Below the pieces are notes generated by a model. That model did no database searches. It was not told the origin of the DNA and was given only the letters and a program-made list of their open reading frames with translations. A stretch of DNA of 38,527 nucleotides, from the NCBI GenBank assembly GCA_009663005.1, contig VIGQ01000686.1:85001-123527 (forward strand), written 5' to 3'. Source of the DNA: Actinidia chinensis. Its lineage: Eukaryota > Streptophyta > Magnoliopsida > Ericales > Actinidiaceae. The position numbers and the translations under genes are program-made. How positions within the stretch are numbered: the stretch's first letter is position 1; the number at the start of each line of letters is the position of its first letter. Shown piece after piece: positions 22,360 to 33,809 of the stretch.

Positions 22360-23070
22360 TATGAGCCTCGTTCCTATCATGAGGCAGTACTAACCACCTT
22401 TGGCAGCAAGCATGACTAAGGAACTACAAGCTCTTGATAAAAACTCACACTTGGGACCTTAGTGATCTTCCTCCTGGCAAATTATATTGGGTGTCACTGG
22501 ATTTATAAGATCAAGACTCCGTTCTAATGGTATTGGGAGCGCTATAAACCCCGTGGGTTGGCTAAGGCATTTTACTCAGGAGTATGGTATTGACGATGAG
22601 GGAGACTTTTGCTCTTGTTGCCAGGCTTACCTCTGTCAGTTTCTTGTTGTTGATGCTGCCCGTAGTTGGCCGTAGCTGGCCCCTCGTGATTTTTCATCCT
22701 CCTCACATCAGGTGTGTCGGCTTCTTCATGCTCTCATGGTCTTAAGCAAGTTCAAGTCACTGGGTATGCCAAGTTGAGTTCATACCATCTAGATATTGGT
22801 TATGACTCTGATCTCTTTAGTCGTCAGTTACTCATGGCATTGTTCTTCTTATTCTCTATGTGGACGATATGATTATACAGGCGACGATGCTCATGGTATT
22901 TTTGAGCTCAAGGACTTCCTTCATCGTCACTTTGAGATGAAAAATCTTAGTTCCTTGAGCTACTTTCTTGTCTCGAGGTTTCATCGAGCTCTACTGGATA
23001 TTCTCTTACTCAGGCCAAATATACATCAGATCTTTTTACCCGTTGCTGACTTCATATTGTATTGACTGCC
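22360..23070 (+). pseudogene. Copia reverse transcriptase remnant
   Basis: Readable pieces are Tyr-His-Glu-Ala-Val near 22376, Lys-Ile-Lys near 22508, Phe-Thr-Gln-Glu-Tyr-Gly-Ile-Asp near 22570 and the intact catalytic Tyr-Val-Asp-Asp at 22857-22868, followed by Met-Ile and the Phe-Glu-Met-Lys segment near 22933. Frames change several times. The catalytic motif is kept but the enzyme cannot be made from this sequence. Confidence 0.8.
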
Positions 23071-23125
23071 TCTACTCCTCTAGAACTAATGTTCACCTTA
23101 CTCTCTTGATGGTGAATTATTACTG

Positions 23126-23540
23126 TTGCTACCCGATATAGACAACTCGTCGGCAACCTTATTTATCTACTGTTTCCTTGCCCTGACCTTGCTCATGTTT
23201 GTTCATCGTGGTCCAGCTAGTTTATGTCTGCACCTCGCTCCACTCACTATGCTTGCCGTACTTCGTATTCTCCGGTATGTCAAGCGCCCCTCTTTCATGG
23301 CCTACATTTCTCCAACCATTCCGCCCTCCAACTTCATGCCCTACTCTAATGCCGATTGGGCTGGGGATCCTACAGATCGACAATCTACTACCGACGTCTC
23401 TTCTTGCTTAGGAGACTCTTCTTATCTCTTGCGTAGTAAGAGCAGACTCTTGTTTGCTCGCTCTAGCACTGAGGCTGAGTATCGGTGCTCGTGCGGAACT
23501 ACCCAAGAGCTTCATCCGGCTTCGGTGGCTACTTCAGAAC
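23126..23540 (+). pseudogene. Copia RNase H remnant
   Basis: One open frame reads Leu-Arg-Tyr-Val-Lys, then Ser-Asn-Ala-Asp-Trp-Ala-Gly-Asp-Pro-Thr-Asp-Arg-Gln-Ser-Thr-Thr and Ala-Arg-Ser-Ser-Thr-Glu-Ala-Glu-Tyr, the classic C-terminal RNase H signature of copia pol. In the first motif the usual Ser-Asp-Ala reads Ser-Asn-Ala. Frame is lost after about 23500. Confidence 0.8.
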
Positions 23541-23739
23541 ATGGGCGTCAGTTATTCTGGAGCTACTGTTTCTTCATTGTGACAATCGCAGTGCATATTG
23601 ATTGCCACAATGAGTCCTTTCATGATCGTACTAAAATATTGAGATTGCCTGCCACTTATTCGACAGCATATATGTTTCGTGGTGACGGGTTCATCGTACT
23701 AAAATATGAGATTGACTACCTTCTTGATATGAGGGTGTT

Positions 23740-23953
23740 TGTGGTAGTGTATATTAGGTGTATATGTGCTTTATATCACTAAGGGTAGTATAGTCCTTTT
23801 TGTCTTTCTGCTTTTTGCCTATTTATTCTCTCTTTCTTCCTCTTATAATCAACCTCTCTTCGCCTAATCCTAATAGAGATTCCCTTTCTTCGAATTCTCT
23901 TTCTCTCCTCTATATATACATACATACTCTACATATATATACATACTATAACA
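23740..23953 (+). repeat. 3' LTR of the second copia element
   Basis: About 214 bp from TGTGGTAGTGTATATTAGG, just after the purine-rich GATATGAGGGTGTT, to CATACTATAACA. The end matches CTATAACA at 18973-18980. The start is inferred from the polypurine tract and the TG rule. Confidence 0.6.
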
Positions 23954-25403
23954 CTAAAGGTGGTAAAAAGGTTCACTAAATACGAAAAAACTAAAGGATT
24001 CATCAGTTGTTTAGATCATGTGCACAAGCAACAATGCTGCCTCGAGATTAATGTATTTTTGAAGCATAGCCCTGGTTGATTGTGAAAGCCTTTCACCTTG
24101 GCATGAAAGCCTATCAGTGAAAGCCTTTCACCTAGGATTTTTGAAAGAAGGAACTCGCTTCTCTTTCGCAGGACATGGTTTATTGTTTCATTTTGAAGAA
24201 TGGGCAGCCGTTTAATACATAATTTTTACGGAGAAATTATTTGCTTTCCCGTTTTTCAATGTAGTGGGATATTTTAGCATTTTTTTTTTACGCATAGTAA
24301 CACCCTTTTTTGGCTATTAACTCCATAGGCGGTGGGTTTTCTAATCCTTATACAAAATTAGGAAAATATTTTTGTGGTACACTCCTTATTCCAGCTTAAC
24401 AAACGAAGATGAATTAGTTTGTAGCAAAATTTGTTTTGGGATTGGATGTTCGATGGGAAGAACCATTATCCCTCTATTCTCATCGATTTTCTAGTCCTAC
24501 AATCAAACATGACTTTTAATGAGATTAATTTGGTAGCAAATTTTGTCTTTGGATTGGACGTTCGAGGAGTACGAACTACTATCCCTCCATACTCATCGAT
24601 TTTTAGTCTGCACTCAAACATGATTTTAGTATTAGATTAATTTGTACTAAGAGTCATTTCCCTCTATACTCAAATCGATTTTTTTTAGTCCTACAATCCA
24701 ATACGACCTTAAGAGAATATTGGACCCCAGTCCGAGGCATGTGGGTTCACCACTCTTCTACTTTATGTTCCCGGCATAATTTTATCAAATGTTGTCTTCA
24801 TTCTTGTTAACCATTTTTCTAAAAACAAAAATGAACAAGTCTAGTCTCTCTTCAATTTGGAGATAACTGGATCCATATTGGAAATATAGTTGGTGTTTCC
24901 TGCAGTTGTGGTTTGACCTACTCAACTGTTTCAATATTAGAGCTAGCTCATGGCAACTGCTCCTGCATTTTCCAATTTTTTCAAGCATTTGACATATGCA
25001 TTCATCTCTTTTTTCAATTAATTTTTCAACCTACAATCAGAACACATGGCATACATTTTTCAATGGGACTGCTCAATTTAGATATGAATTTCTATGCATA
25101 TCTCAACATCGAGTTTTAAAAACTTTATATGATCACTTGGAAGAAGTGAAGGATAAATAATAACAGACGAGACAGAAAAACAAACGAAAGGCAGACGAAA
25201 GGCAAAACAAAGGAGAAGAAGGGGGGAGGGGCTTTCCACCTCCTACTTTAATAGAGTGAATTTCACATTCCGTTATGTTAAATAACCTCACAATCATGCA
25301 TTATTTGACACCCATAGGGAGAATTTCGATGAGCTCGCTGGAATTCCTGCACTTTTTTGACCCCCTTCATGTAAATTTGTTGTCAAAAACTGTAAACTAA
25401 GAG
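23954..25403. other. Intergenic DNA
   Basis: No gene recognised. It contains a short inverted/direct repeat at 24080-24140 (GTGAAAGCCTTTCACCTTGG and GTGAAAGCCTTTCACCTAGG, each partly palindromic) and the tandem repeat listed separately. Open frames here are short and featureless. Confidence 0.4.
24408..24715. repeat. Imperfect tandem repeat, unit about 115 bp
   Basis: Units at about 24412-24524, 24525-24636 and a shorter third to 24715. Shared words are GGATTGGA-GTTCGA, ATCCCTC-AT-CTCATCGATTTT, AGTC-T-CA-TCAAACATGA and TTTAAT/TAGTATTAGATTAATTTG. The open frame 24431-24640 spans two units and is a product of the repeat. Confidence 0.65.
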
Positions 25404-25408
25404 AGTTC
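25404..25408 (+). other. Target-site duplication, left copy (AGTTC)
   Basis: AGTTC immediately before the LTR start TGCTTGTCAC; the same five bases follow the other LTR at 32731-32735. Typical 5-bp duplication of an LTR retrotransposon. Confidence 0.8.
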
Positions 25409-26865
25409 TGCTTGTCACTTTTTCGGTGTAATGTTTATTTATCTTAAATTTCAGTTCCCACTCTTAGGAACCTACCAGTGCATATAATACCGGAAGTCCG
25501 AGATCGTATCCCCATGAGAGCTAGTTTGCAACATTTGAGTATTTTGTTGTTGTAAGTAATGAAATAAATTTAAAATGTATTTTTGTGATTTTTAGAAGAT
25601 TTGCGAATGAAAAGTAAACTATAAATGTAAAGAAATGGCATGATCTAAATACTTGATGTCTATTCTTTCATTATATTTTTTCAGTATCTTCCGCCGCTTT
25701 TGTCTCAATCAATTTTCAAGGTAAAATTATTTGATTGGAAAGTTTTGTGGCAATGAAATTACTTTATATCTAAAAATATGTTTGAAAAAGTGACAATAAT
25801 TTTAATTACAATTTTCAAAACCTAGAATGCAATTGATCTAAATATAGTTATAAAAAAAAATGTGTTGTTAACATAATCTTAGATTTAATACAATTCAAGT
25901 CTTGATCTTGTAATTTATTTGACCAATTTGAAACCACCTTTTAATTTGTGCAAAGAGAAAAAAGAACTAGGTTTTCTCTAAAATTAAATTAAACCTTTAT
26001 TTAATCAAGCCAATGCTATTTTAGCCTATCATTGTTGATTAAAATTAAACTGTTTTTGTATTTGTTAAAAGTTTTAAATTGAATTACTGGACCAGTAAGT
26101 AATAAAGCATAAAGTAAGCGATAACCCAGCCATCCAGGCGGACAATGACAAATTTAAAGTAAGTTGAACTAACAAAAAATATTATTAAATTGACAAATTA
26201 AATTAAAGTACAAGGTTGAAATTAAACTAGATTAATCTAATTAATTAAAACTTAAATTAAAACTAGTATGGAGAGCGCTCCTAAAAAAATAAACTTAAGA
26301 CTACAAAAAATATCTAACCTAGAACTAAAAACTCTCTCTTCTATTTATAAAGAGAAAAATTAGATATTTATTATATATATATATATATAGAATATTACAT
26401 AATACGGTAGAGAGAGAGAGTCGGCCAGCGAGCGAGGGAGGGGGGTAAGGACCCATTTTGTTGGAATTGTGGATGGCTTGTTTTGGCTGGCCAAATACTT
26501 ACTCATTCATGACAATTCATCATGCACTTTGACAGTGTCAGAAATTTGACGTCTTGGGTGAGGAAATATTAGCATCCCAAAGAAATTCGGCCACTGATCA
26601 CATTCTCGACAGGTCGAAATTTCTGGAACGCGCGGATGGTTATTGCGGTTAAGGCGGTTGGCTTCTGATCTTTTCGGACCCGGTCAGAATTTAACTGGAA
26701 CCGGTCGTCGAAAAGTCCATATAGGGCAGTTTACTCTGTTACTTGCAAAAATCATTTTCACCTCTTGTGCAAAAAATATTAATGAATTGAACAGATAAAA
26801 TATAGAAAAGATGCTAAAAATAGAGGAAATTCGACAAAAAATATTGTTTTTTTCTGTATTTATCA
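25409..26865 (-). repeat. 3' LTR of the Athila/Tat-like element
   Basis: 1457 bp, bounded by TGCTTGTCAC and TGTATTTATCA on the + strand. Matches 31247-32730 throughout: CGGAAGTCCGAGATCGTATCC, TTGTTGTTGTAAGTAATGAA, AGAATGCAATTGATCTAA, TACGGTAGAGAGAGAGAG and GAATTCGGCCACTGATCACAT-CTCGA. Includes an (AT)n microsatellite near 26372-26388. Confidence 0.9.
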
Positions 26866-26882
26866 TACCCCAACTTAAGTTT
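26866..26882 (-). other. Polypurine tract of the Athila/Tat-like element
   Basis: On the - strand AAACTTAAGTTGGGGTA runs directly into the LTR start TGATAAATACAG. The purine-rich GGGG core beside the LTR marks the plus-strand priming site and makes 25409-26865 the 3' LTR. Confidence 0.55.
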
Positions 26883-27919
26883 GGCTAGTCCCTTGGCAAC
26901 TAGGAAGCTTATAAATTTCTACCTAATCAGTGGAATTGAGGATTATATAACAACATAAAAAGGCAACAAAAAATTTTAAGTACACATGAAACGATACAGA
27001 ATTTTATGATAATCTTGTTTATAGGAGAATGGGTAACTATAACCAAGCAATGTACCTCTTACTTAGATCAAGAAACCTTGATGCTTCTATCTATTCAATT
27101 TGAATTTTAACTTTAAGCCTCACGTGGGTGGTTCTCAAATAAATTATTATTTTTTACAAATAAGGCATTAAAATCTCAACAAGAAAGGAAATACTATAAA
27201 TTATAAGCATAACACGTTTATAAGAGAAACTTTTTAATCAATATCATTCCCAATGGCAATATTAGAGTTAACAAGGACTTTTAGCTTTTATTGTGACCTT
27301 ACGGTACCAAAAATCGGGTTAGACCAAAAAGGGATGACAACTTTTAGGACGTGGTTTGCATTTTTACCAATTTTGCTTTGTCATTCAAACCCAAGTACTA
27401 CTAACTACTACTACTATTTAAGCCATAGGTCGTGATCCTTTCCAAATCATCGTCCTGATCATCATATCGTTCTATTTTCTGTTCATATTTCACTTTCTAT
27501 TCCTTCACTTCTTTAACAAGAGTAAGAATTTGAAGTCGGGGCAGTGTGCATGATAACTGTGATCTTCATTTGAATCGACTAGAGTCGTTTTTTTTTTTGA
27601 ACACAGTAGTACTTGTAATGCATCTTCTTAAATACATTTTTTAAATCTGAACCCCATTTATCATTCCACCATTATCCTCCCTCAACTCAGTACCTAGGCT
27701 TCGAAAGAAAGTTTTAGCAGTGTATAGCTCAATTAGGCTACAAGGAGTCAAGACTCAAAATATGTTGGTTTATAATAAAAAGACACTGCGCATGGTTATA
27801 ATCCCTAAAATGCCAATAAATGTTAGGAAATGGGGGAAAAAAAAAAAATATTTGAACTCAAATAAAATGCTATGCTTTTATAAGATATTATGTTCTTATA
27901 ATAAAAAAGAGAGGCTCAA
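26883..27919 (-). other. Interior of the Athila/Tat-like element, 3' part
   Basis: AT-rich, no retroelement domain recognised on either strand. The open frames at 27253-27435 and 27720-28142 (+ strand) lie against the element's orientation and have no recognisable features. Confidence 0.5.
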
Positions 27920-29119
27920 TGTGACGACCCGACCCTCCCGGGCGTTAATTAATACGAAATTCGTAGTTATTTGTTCCTCAAATACAAATCAGAGCACTAT
28001 TTTCTTCAAATATTCAATAGTCTCCAAATGTTTATTTTACATCTCTCGCAAATTATGCATTATACAAAGGATCCCCCCAAAAATCTTCAAGTCTTTCACC
28101 CCGACCCATCTACGTACTATCCGAAACTCCACGTCCTCCTGAAAATGTACTGTGTAAACGGGAAGTATACCATACGACGGGAATCTATGCTCAACGAATC
28201 AATAACTGGCTCAAGAACCAAAGGTCAGAGAAGCACAAACGAATCCATATTTCATCAAAAAAGCTCATTACCATGGGTCTTTCCTGAGTGATCATTACAT
28301 AGTGATCGGCTCATCCACGTTCTCCTAGCTCTCGGCTTTTCCTGGGTCCATAGTGAACATTGGGGATCCACTCAGTACATGTGACCTTCATTCCATAGAA
28401 TTTAGCCATCAAATAATAACCTCATACATGGATTCAAAACAAGAATACATGGATTTCAACAGATAGCACACATGCTCAAGAGGGAATACAAAATCGTAGA
28501 TATTTTCAGCCAAACTCACGTCCACGGAGTTATAGACAGCATATTGTATACCTCTGCTTACCTAAATTGAAATTAACACCATTTAGATTTATGAAGATCT
28601 GGCTCCCTAATGATCATCATGTACTAAAATTATCACCTATCGACATTCATCCCACGTTGATCTACACCCATGGTCTTCATTATCAAAGACGAAACCACAC
28701 CAAATAATTTACTCCATCTATCTTCCTTTTCGGCACATCAGTGCTCTCGCTCGATTTCTTTTTTCGGGTCTTCCTCTCCCTCTCCGTGCACTCTCTCTCT
28801 GCCCCTCTTTCTCAGAGCTCTTCTCCTCCAGTCTTTCTCTCCTTAAACTAAAACAATACCTACAAACAGAGCAGTAGGGGGGGGCCGGGCGCGGTATGCG
28901 TTCTCCGGTGCGGCGGGGCGATGGGCGAGGCGGCGTGTGTTATCGTTGTCTTGGCCGTAAATGTGTAGGGTCCACGTAAAAAAAGTACACGTTGTCCCCC
29001 CTCCATCTTTTACCATAATTAGAGGACCTTATGAAACTGAAAGAGTCTTTCGTTAATTATCCCAAAAGTTATAAATCTTTCAATTATAAACCCCCCCAAA
29101 CATAAAATCAGGTATTACA
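27920..29119. mobile_element. Probable solo LTR nested in the Athila/Tat-like element
   Basis: A block of different character begins TGTGACGACCCGACCCTCCC and ends CAGGTATTACA, so it has TG..CA ends within a longer imperfect TGTGA..TTACA pair. The flanks CTCAA (27915-27919) and CTAAA (29120-29124) differ by one base and could be a worn 5-bp duplication. The 1.2-kb block has a CT-rich part (28770-28850) and a GC-rich part (28875-28950). No internal element genes, hence the solo-LTR reading; another unit with such ends is possible. Confidence 0.45.
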
Positions 29120-29124
29120 CTAAA

Positions 29125-31220
29125 AGGTATGCTAGTCAAAAATTGGATACTTGTCAAGATTTATGAATACATAGTAGTTCAACTTTGTTTATTGTGGCTA
29201 TACTAGAGTTGAGTTATGTTAAAAATGGCCACCATTTTACAAAGATGAAATAAATTTATGAGTATCCAAAGCGGATTGGTTTATAATTCACGATGAGCAA
29301 TGGCGCTTAGAGTCAAAATATATCCTTAAAACTACACTGATTAAGTAAAATTTGACAAATTTTTTTTTTTTTAAAAAATTGCACCTTATAATAATAAACT
29401 ACTCAAACAGAAATATATTCATGTTTTAAAAAAACTACCCTCTCCCCCAACTTGATGTGAAGTGTCCTCAATGCAAACGGGAAACAAAAAATAAATAAAA
29501 AGGAACGAGGTCACCTTAGTGAGCATAAACATCCCTTCAACTCGTTGCAACTGCCAGCACTTTAAGTGCTATGGCCGACCTCCTTAGTCCGAACGCGGTC
29601 CAGTATTGGTCGACCGGTCAGGACTTCTGTCAGTTAATGCCCTATAGCTTTGTCCCTCTGGACTGCACTCAATGTTCATTCTTACAAACTGGATATTAGC
29701 ACATATACACAAAAAAAGGTGCTAGTTTAATATAACACGACATTAAGGTAAAAACAAAAATAATTTATCTATATGTGCAAAACCTTAAACCTACCCTGAC
29801 CATCAGGTGCTTCCCAATGTTCAAAACAATTACCATCATCCGTTGGATAATTAAAATGCACAAAGATCCCTACTATAGATCTTGGACAAAATTGTATTCG
29901 ACCATCCCATATGATGCAAATACTTGGAATTTGTTTTATGTTTTTTTGTCCTTTGGTACTTATATATTCCCACCACTAGTTCCATTTTCACAACAATCAC
30001 AACAAAATCGGCGAGTTTTGAGTTTGTTGATCAAGTGTACAAAATAAGGATCCACAACCCACTTAAAATTTTTAACCACCAAAAATAACGATTAGCTCTA
30101 CATCAATGAAAGATTTAGTTGACTACACAGCTCAACTTCATCTACACATTGAATAAGTTTCATTAGTGGTGTGATCATTCTGTGTCAGGTGTTTTGCGGT
30201 CTTACTGATATGTTCAAACCTCAAAACTATTGGGTTCGCTCTTGGTTTTCCCACAACTCACCATTATGTCTCTCCCCTAAGTTTCTCTAAAACCTACACC
30301 CTCCCATATTGGTTCCGGTGAGCTTGGTTTAATGACTCTTGGGTCCTCTGTCCATTTAAACGGGTGAACTAGCTGATCTACTCTGGATTTCTAAGTTCAA
30401 CAATTGATTGACAAGTGGACCTAATGTTTGAATAGTCAGCCTCATATTCTTTTAAGTTTGCAACATCCTATTCTCAAAAATCCTGGGATTTTCTGGAGGT
30501 AACAGCGGATCGTAATGTTGCAAGGCTGTTCCGAAGGAGCAATAACCTGGAAAGTGGACAAAAAGTGTTAAGAGTCGTCCTACCACCCATGTTCCTTGTG
30601 TCCAAAAGGAGTTTGAGTGAGTTTCCCAATCAGTATTGTGAGTGTACGAGTTATGAATTATCACTACAAGGATTCAGGCATCCGTGGGTAGTATTGACAT
30701 ATTTTTGCAAAACTCTGGAAACTCACGAGCCTGAGAACATTCAGCACAAAGTGGCTATGACTAAAACATAGTAGGAATTGCTTATTGTACCTAACTTCCT
30801 CATGGATGGGCTGGGGACAACGATGTTTCGTTGGTATGAGGAAAGATTGCAAAAGTGTCCTCTAAACTCTGTTTTTGGGAATGTTGATACACATCCGGAA
30901 CTAAAGGGTGCTTGACCTTGTGGACTATAGATATTTGCAAAATTTTGTTGTCCAATAAAGTCCCTCGCCCTATTGAGGTTATGTCATGATGGGATTCAGT
31001 GTACAGTAATCCTCCTCAGACCAAGGTCGGTGGAGGTGAAATGTTACCCACTGAATGGCTATCCCCAATCTTGATTGGACTGTGGTACTTTCAACAAATT
31101 AAATCACAAGGCATCATTTTAAAAAAAAATTTTTTTTTTCAAAAGAAAGCAAGAAATTAAATACTTACTTACAAACACTTGTGCTAAATCACAAGCACGA
31201 AAACTTGGCGTTTTACTATT
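29125..31220 (-). other. Interior of the Athila/Tat-like element, 5' part
   Basis: About 2.1 kb with short open frames on both strands (30452-30664 and 30664-30852 on -, 30565-30771 on +) that show no gag, zinc knuckle, protease or polymerase motif. It occupies the position of leader and gag in an Athila-type element. A moderately GC-rich palindromic region at about 29600-29620 (GGTCGACCGG-type words) has no obvious role. Confidence 0.5.
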
Positions 31221-31222
31221 AG

Positions 31223-31243
31223 CTCCCCGGCACACGGCGCCAA
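31223..31243 (-). other. Primer-binding site, tRNA-Asp
   Basis: On the - strand the LTR end AGCA is followed by TTTTTGGCGCCGTGTGCCGGGGAG. TGGCGCCGTTGCCGGGGA is complementary to the 3' end of plant tRNA-Asp(GUC); here it carries one inserted/changed position. Such a primer is known for Athila/Tat elements. Confidence 0.8.
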
Positions 31244-31246
31244 AAA

Positions 31247-32730
31247 TGCTTGTCACTTTTCGGTGTATTTTTTCTAATCTTATTCAGTTCCTAAGCGTAG
31301 GAATCTAACCAGTGCAGCATAATACTACTGACCTCGGAAGTCCGAGATCGTATCCACAAAGAGCTAGTTTGCAAAAGATTTTGAGTATTTTTGTTGTTGT
31401 AAGTAATGAAATAAATTTAAATATATTTTTTTGTGATTTTTTTAGAAGATTTGTGAAAGAAAAGTATCATAAATGTAAAGAAATGGCAATGATCTAAATA
31501 CTTGATTTTTATTCTTTCATTAGATTTTCAGTAGCTTCCTTCTCTTTGGTACTCAATATTTTTCAAGGTAAAATTAATTGGATTGGAAGTTTGCAATGAA
31601 TTACTTTATATCTAAAAATATTTTTTGAAATTGACAAAAGATAGAGTTTTATTACAATTTCAAACCTAGAATGCAATTGATCTAAGATTAGTTATAAAAA
31701 GAAAACTTGTTGTAACATAATCTTAGATTTATACAATTCAAGGTCTTAATCTATGTATGTTATGACCATATTTGAAACATACCTTTTAAAATGTTTGTGC
31801 CAGAGAATAAAGAACTAGTTTCTCTAAAATTAAATTAAACCTTCTATTTAAATCAAGTCAATGCTATTTTAGCCTATCATATTTTGATTTAAATTAAACA
31901 TGTTTTTGTTTTTTGTAAGTTGTAATTAAAAAATTACTGGACATTCAAGTAAATAAAGCAAAGTAAGTCATAACCTCAGCCATCAGGCGTACAATTGAAA
32001 TTTAAAGTAATTGAACTTAACATAAATATATTGAATTGACAAAATAACGTACAAGTGTTTGAACTGACACTAGATTAATTAATTTAATCAAACTTAAATT
32101 AAAAACAGAGAGAAAGCTCCTAAAAAAATAAACTTAAGACTAAAATATAACTAACCTATAACCCTTAAACTCTCTATTCTATTATGGAGGAGAAAATAGA
32201 TAGATATTATTATATCTATAGGGGTATTTATATGTACATACCATCTATAAATATCATACTTAGATATTTATATATATATATAATATACATATATACGGTA
32301 GAGAGAGAGAGCCGCGCGAGAGAGGGATGGGGTAGACCATTTTGTTTGACTTGGATGGCATTGTCTTTGGCTGCCAAATACTTCTCATCATGACATTTTC
32401 ATCATGATACTTTGAAGTGTCAGAATTTTGATCTTTGGTGAAGTGAATCCAGCATCCAATGAATTCGGCCACTGATCACATGCTCGATCGTCGAATTTTC
32501 TGGAACCGGTCGAGGTAAGGTCGTTTATCTTCGATCTTTTTCTGGACGCGAGCAGGATTTACCTGGACCAGGTCGGAAATCCATAATATGCATCTTTATT
32601 CTGTTTTCCCTGCAAAATCCATTTTTACCTCTTTGTGCAAAATATTACTTAATTTGAACAAATCAAATATAAAAGATGCTAAAATATGAAAGAATCGACT
32701 AATAAATGTTTTGTTTTTCTGTATTTATCA
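31247..32730 (-). repeat. 5' LTR of the Athila/Tat-like element
   Basis: 1484 bp partner of 25409-26865, from TGCTTGTCAC to TGTATTTATCA on the + strand. The two copies differ mainly by scattered 1-2 base indels plus substitutions. Contains a TATATATATATA-rich segment near 32268-32300 that could supply a promoter on the - strand. Confidence 0.9.
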
Positions 32731-32735
32731 AGTTC
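32731..32735 (+). other. Target-site duplication, right copy (AGTTC)
   Basis: AGTTC directly after TTTATCA; pairs with 25404-25408. Confidence 0.8.
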
Positions 32736-33244
32736 GATAGAGCTACCAAGTTCCTTATAACAACTTTTTTGAGTCATTCGAGGATAAAACAAAGAATGAA
32801 CGAGTTGGGATTACAATATTTAGTGTTGGATGCTATTGAGTCTGAAAGTTGCAACACTAACGATGGCAAGACTAGTTAACTAAAACACTAACAATCGGTA
32901 TATTTGGCTAAGAAAGACATAAGAAAATATTAAATGAGCTTGCCGCAGATTTAGCTATCTCAAAATATCTGTCGAGCGGTTCATTTACCAAATGACTCAA
33001 CTTAATAAGTAGTTCACAGATTTTTCAAGGGGACAAATAATCTATTAATCAATTGAATTAATCTGCATTTTTACATGATCTATTCGTCAAACTCACTATA
33101 CATCAAACCTTATAAATCCATTTGATGGAAACATTGCGTAACGGACATTATACTTCATGCTTGACACAATCTGGTCTTGAACCAGCTAAGATTTTGAAGA
33201 AGAACCTGTCATGAACATGCAAAGCCTTTGAAGATCTCCGCTTT
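32736..33244 (-). other. Downstream region / probable 3' UTR of the G6PDH gene
   Basis: No ORF of note. It lies between the G6PDH stop codon and the LTR element, so the first part on the - strand should be the 3' untranslated region. No specific poly(A) signal can be assigned with confidence. Confidence 0.4.
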
Positions 33245-33501
33245 TTACGAGCCCCCCCCAGTCCTCGCGTAGATCTCCCCATCGACATTGTGCTTTGCTG
33301 CAATATAATGTTATCCACTGGTCCTTGGCTCCGTAAAGGTAGAGGCTCTAGTCAATTTCTTCTCTTCAATTCTTTCAACAAACGGTGTGAATAGACCCCA
33401 GCGGCATCAAAGCTCGTCGCTTCTAATGAACAGTCTTTGGCTCTTCTTCTGTTTCATCTAGGAGCAGCCTTTCATATGCATCCGGTATTTCCCTTAGATA
33501 C
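33245..33501 (-). CDS. G6PD: G6PDH exon 9 (C-terminal, with stop)
   Basis: Acceptor AAG/G at 33502 and phase agree with exon 8 (Arg codon split AG/G). Reads Tyr-Leu-Arg-Glu-Ile-Pro-Asp-Ala-Tyr-Glu-Arg-Leu-Leu-Leu-Asp, then in shifted frames Arg-Ser-Asp-Glu-Leu, Gly-Pro-Val and Arg-Trp-Gly-Asp-Leu, the conserved end of plastidic G6PDH. A TAA at 33245-33247 ends the last readable frame. At least three frameshifts; a run of eight C (fwd strand, 33252-33259) lies near the stop, so the final residues are uncertain. Confidence 0.85.
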
Positions 33502-33809
33502 CTTCATATCCAAACCAAGTTCTAAGAACAGCATCTTATGTGAAGATTTTAGAAACTCGAGGCATTTGACTTTTTTTTAACTCACCTAAAGTTTCTGATT
33601 TATTTGGTCATTTATGGGAAACCTTATTTAGTTCACCAGTCATAATTTGTTTCTGTTGTCTCTAAGAAAGAATCCACGTTTTAAAACCTGATTTAAAAAT
33701 ATTCAGTCACCCACAAGTCAGACTCCTAATGGTAACCACTAAATGCTTCTACTACAATGCATGAGCATATGAAGTTTTAGATGTATCTCAGTCAACATAA
33801 GTTTCTTAC

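Larger units (their letters stand above)
18968..23953 (+). mobile_element. Second Ty1/copia element, decayed, 5' LTR mostly lost
   Basis: A primer-binding site (18981) is followed by a long leader, gag (from 19745), integrase, RT and RNase H remnants, a purine-rich junction and a short 3' LTR (23740-23953). Upstream of the primer-binding site only CTATAACA, matching the 3' LTR end, survives; the rest is replaced by the Helitron end. The domain order fixes Ty1/copia on the + strand. All of pol is frameshifted. The residue pattern of gag and RNase H differs from the first copia element, so this is another lineage. Confidence 0.85.
25409..32730 (-). mobile_element. Athila/Tat-like non-autonomous LTR retrotransposon
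   Basis: Complete 7.3-kb element with 1.46- and 1.48-kb LTRs that align end to end, flanked by AGTTC duplications. Orientation is set by a tRNA-Asp type primer-binding site beside the right LTR and a purine-rich tract beside the left LTR, both on the - strand. The tRNA-Asp primer is a hallmark of the plant Athila/Tat branch of Ty3/gypsy. The 4.4-kb interior holds no recognisable gag, protease, RT, RNase H or integrase on either strand, so it resembles a LARD-type derivative. About 1.2 kb of the interior is a probable nested solo LTR. Confidence 0.8.

Noticed and set aside
29570..29650. GGTCGACCGG-type inverted words as a possible regulatory palindrome
   Set aside because: Similar words occur elsewhere in the same LTR element; no evidence of an independent function.
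30565..30852. Overlapping frames as a possible gag of the Athila-like element
   Set aside because: No capsid pattern or zinc knuckle on the element's own strand; the longer frame is on the opposite strand.
32184..32472. Frames on both strands around 32.3 kb
   Set aside because: Lie inside the 5' LTR of the Athila-like element and include an AT microsatellite.
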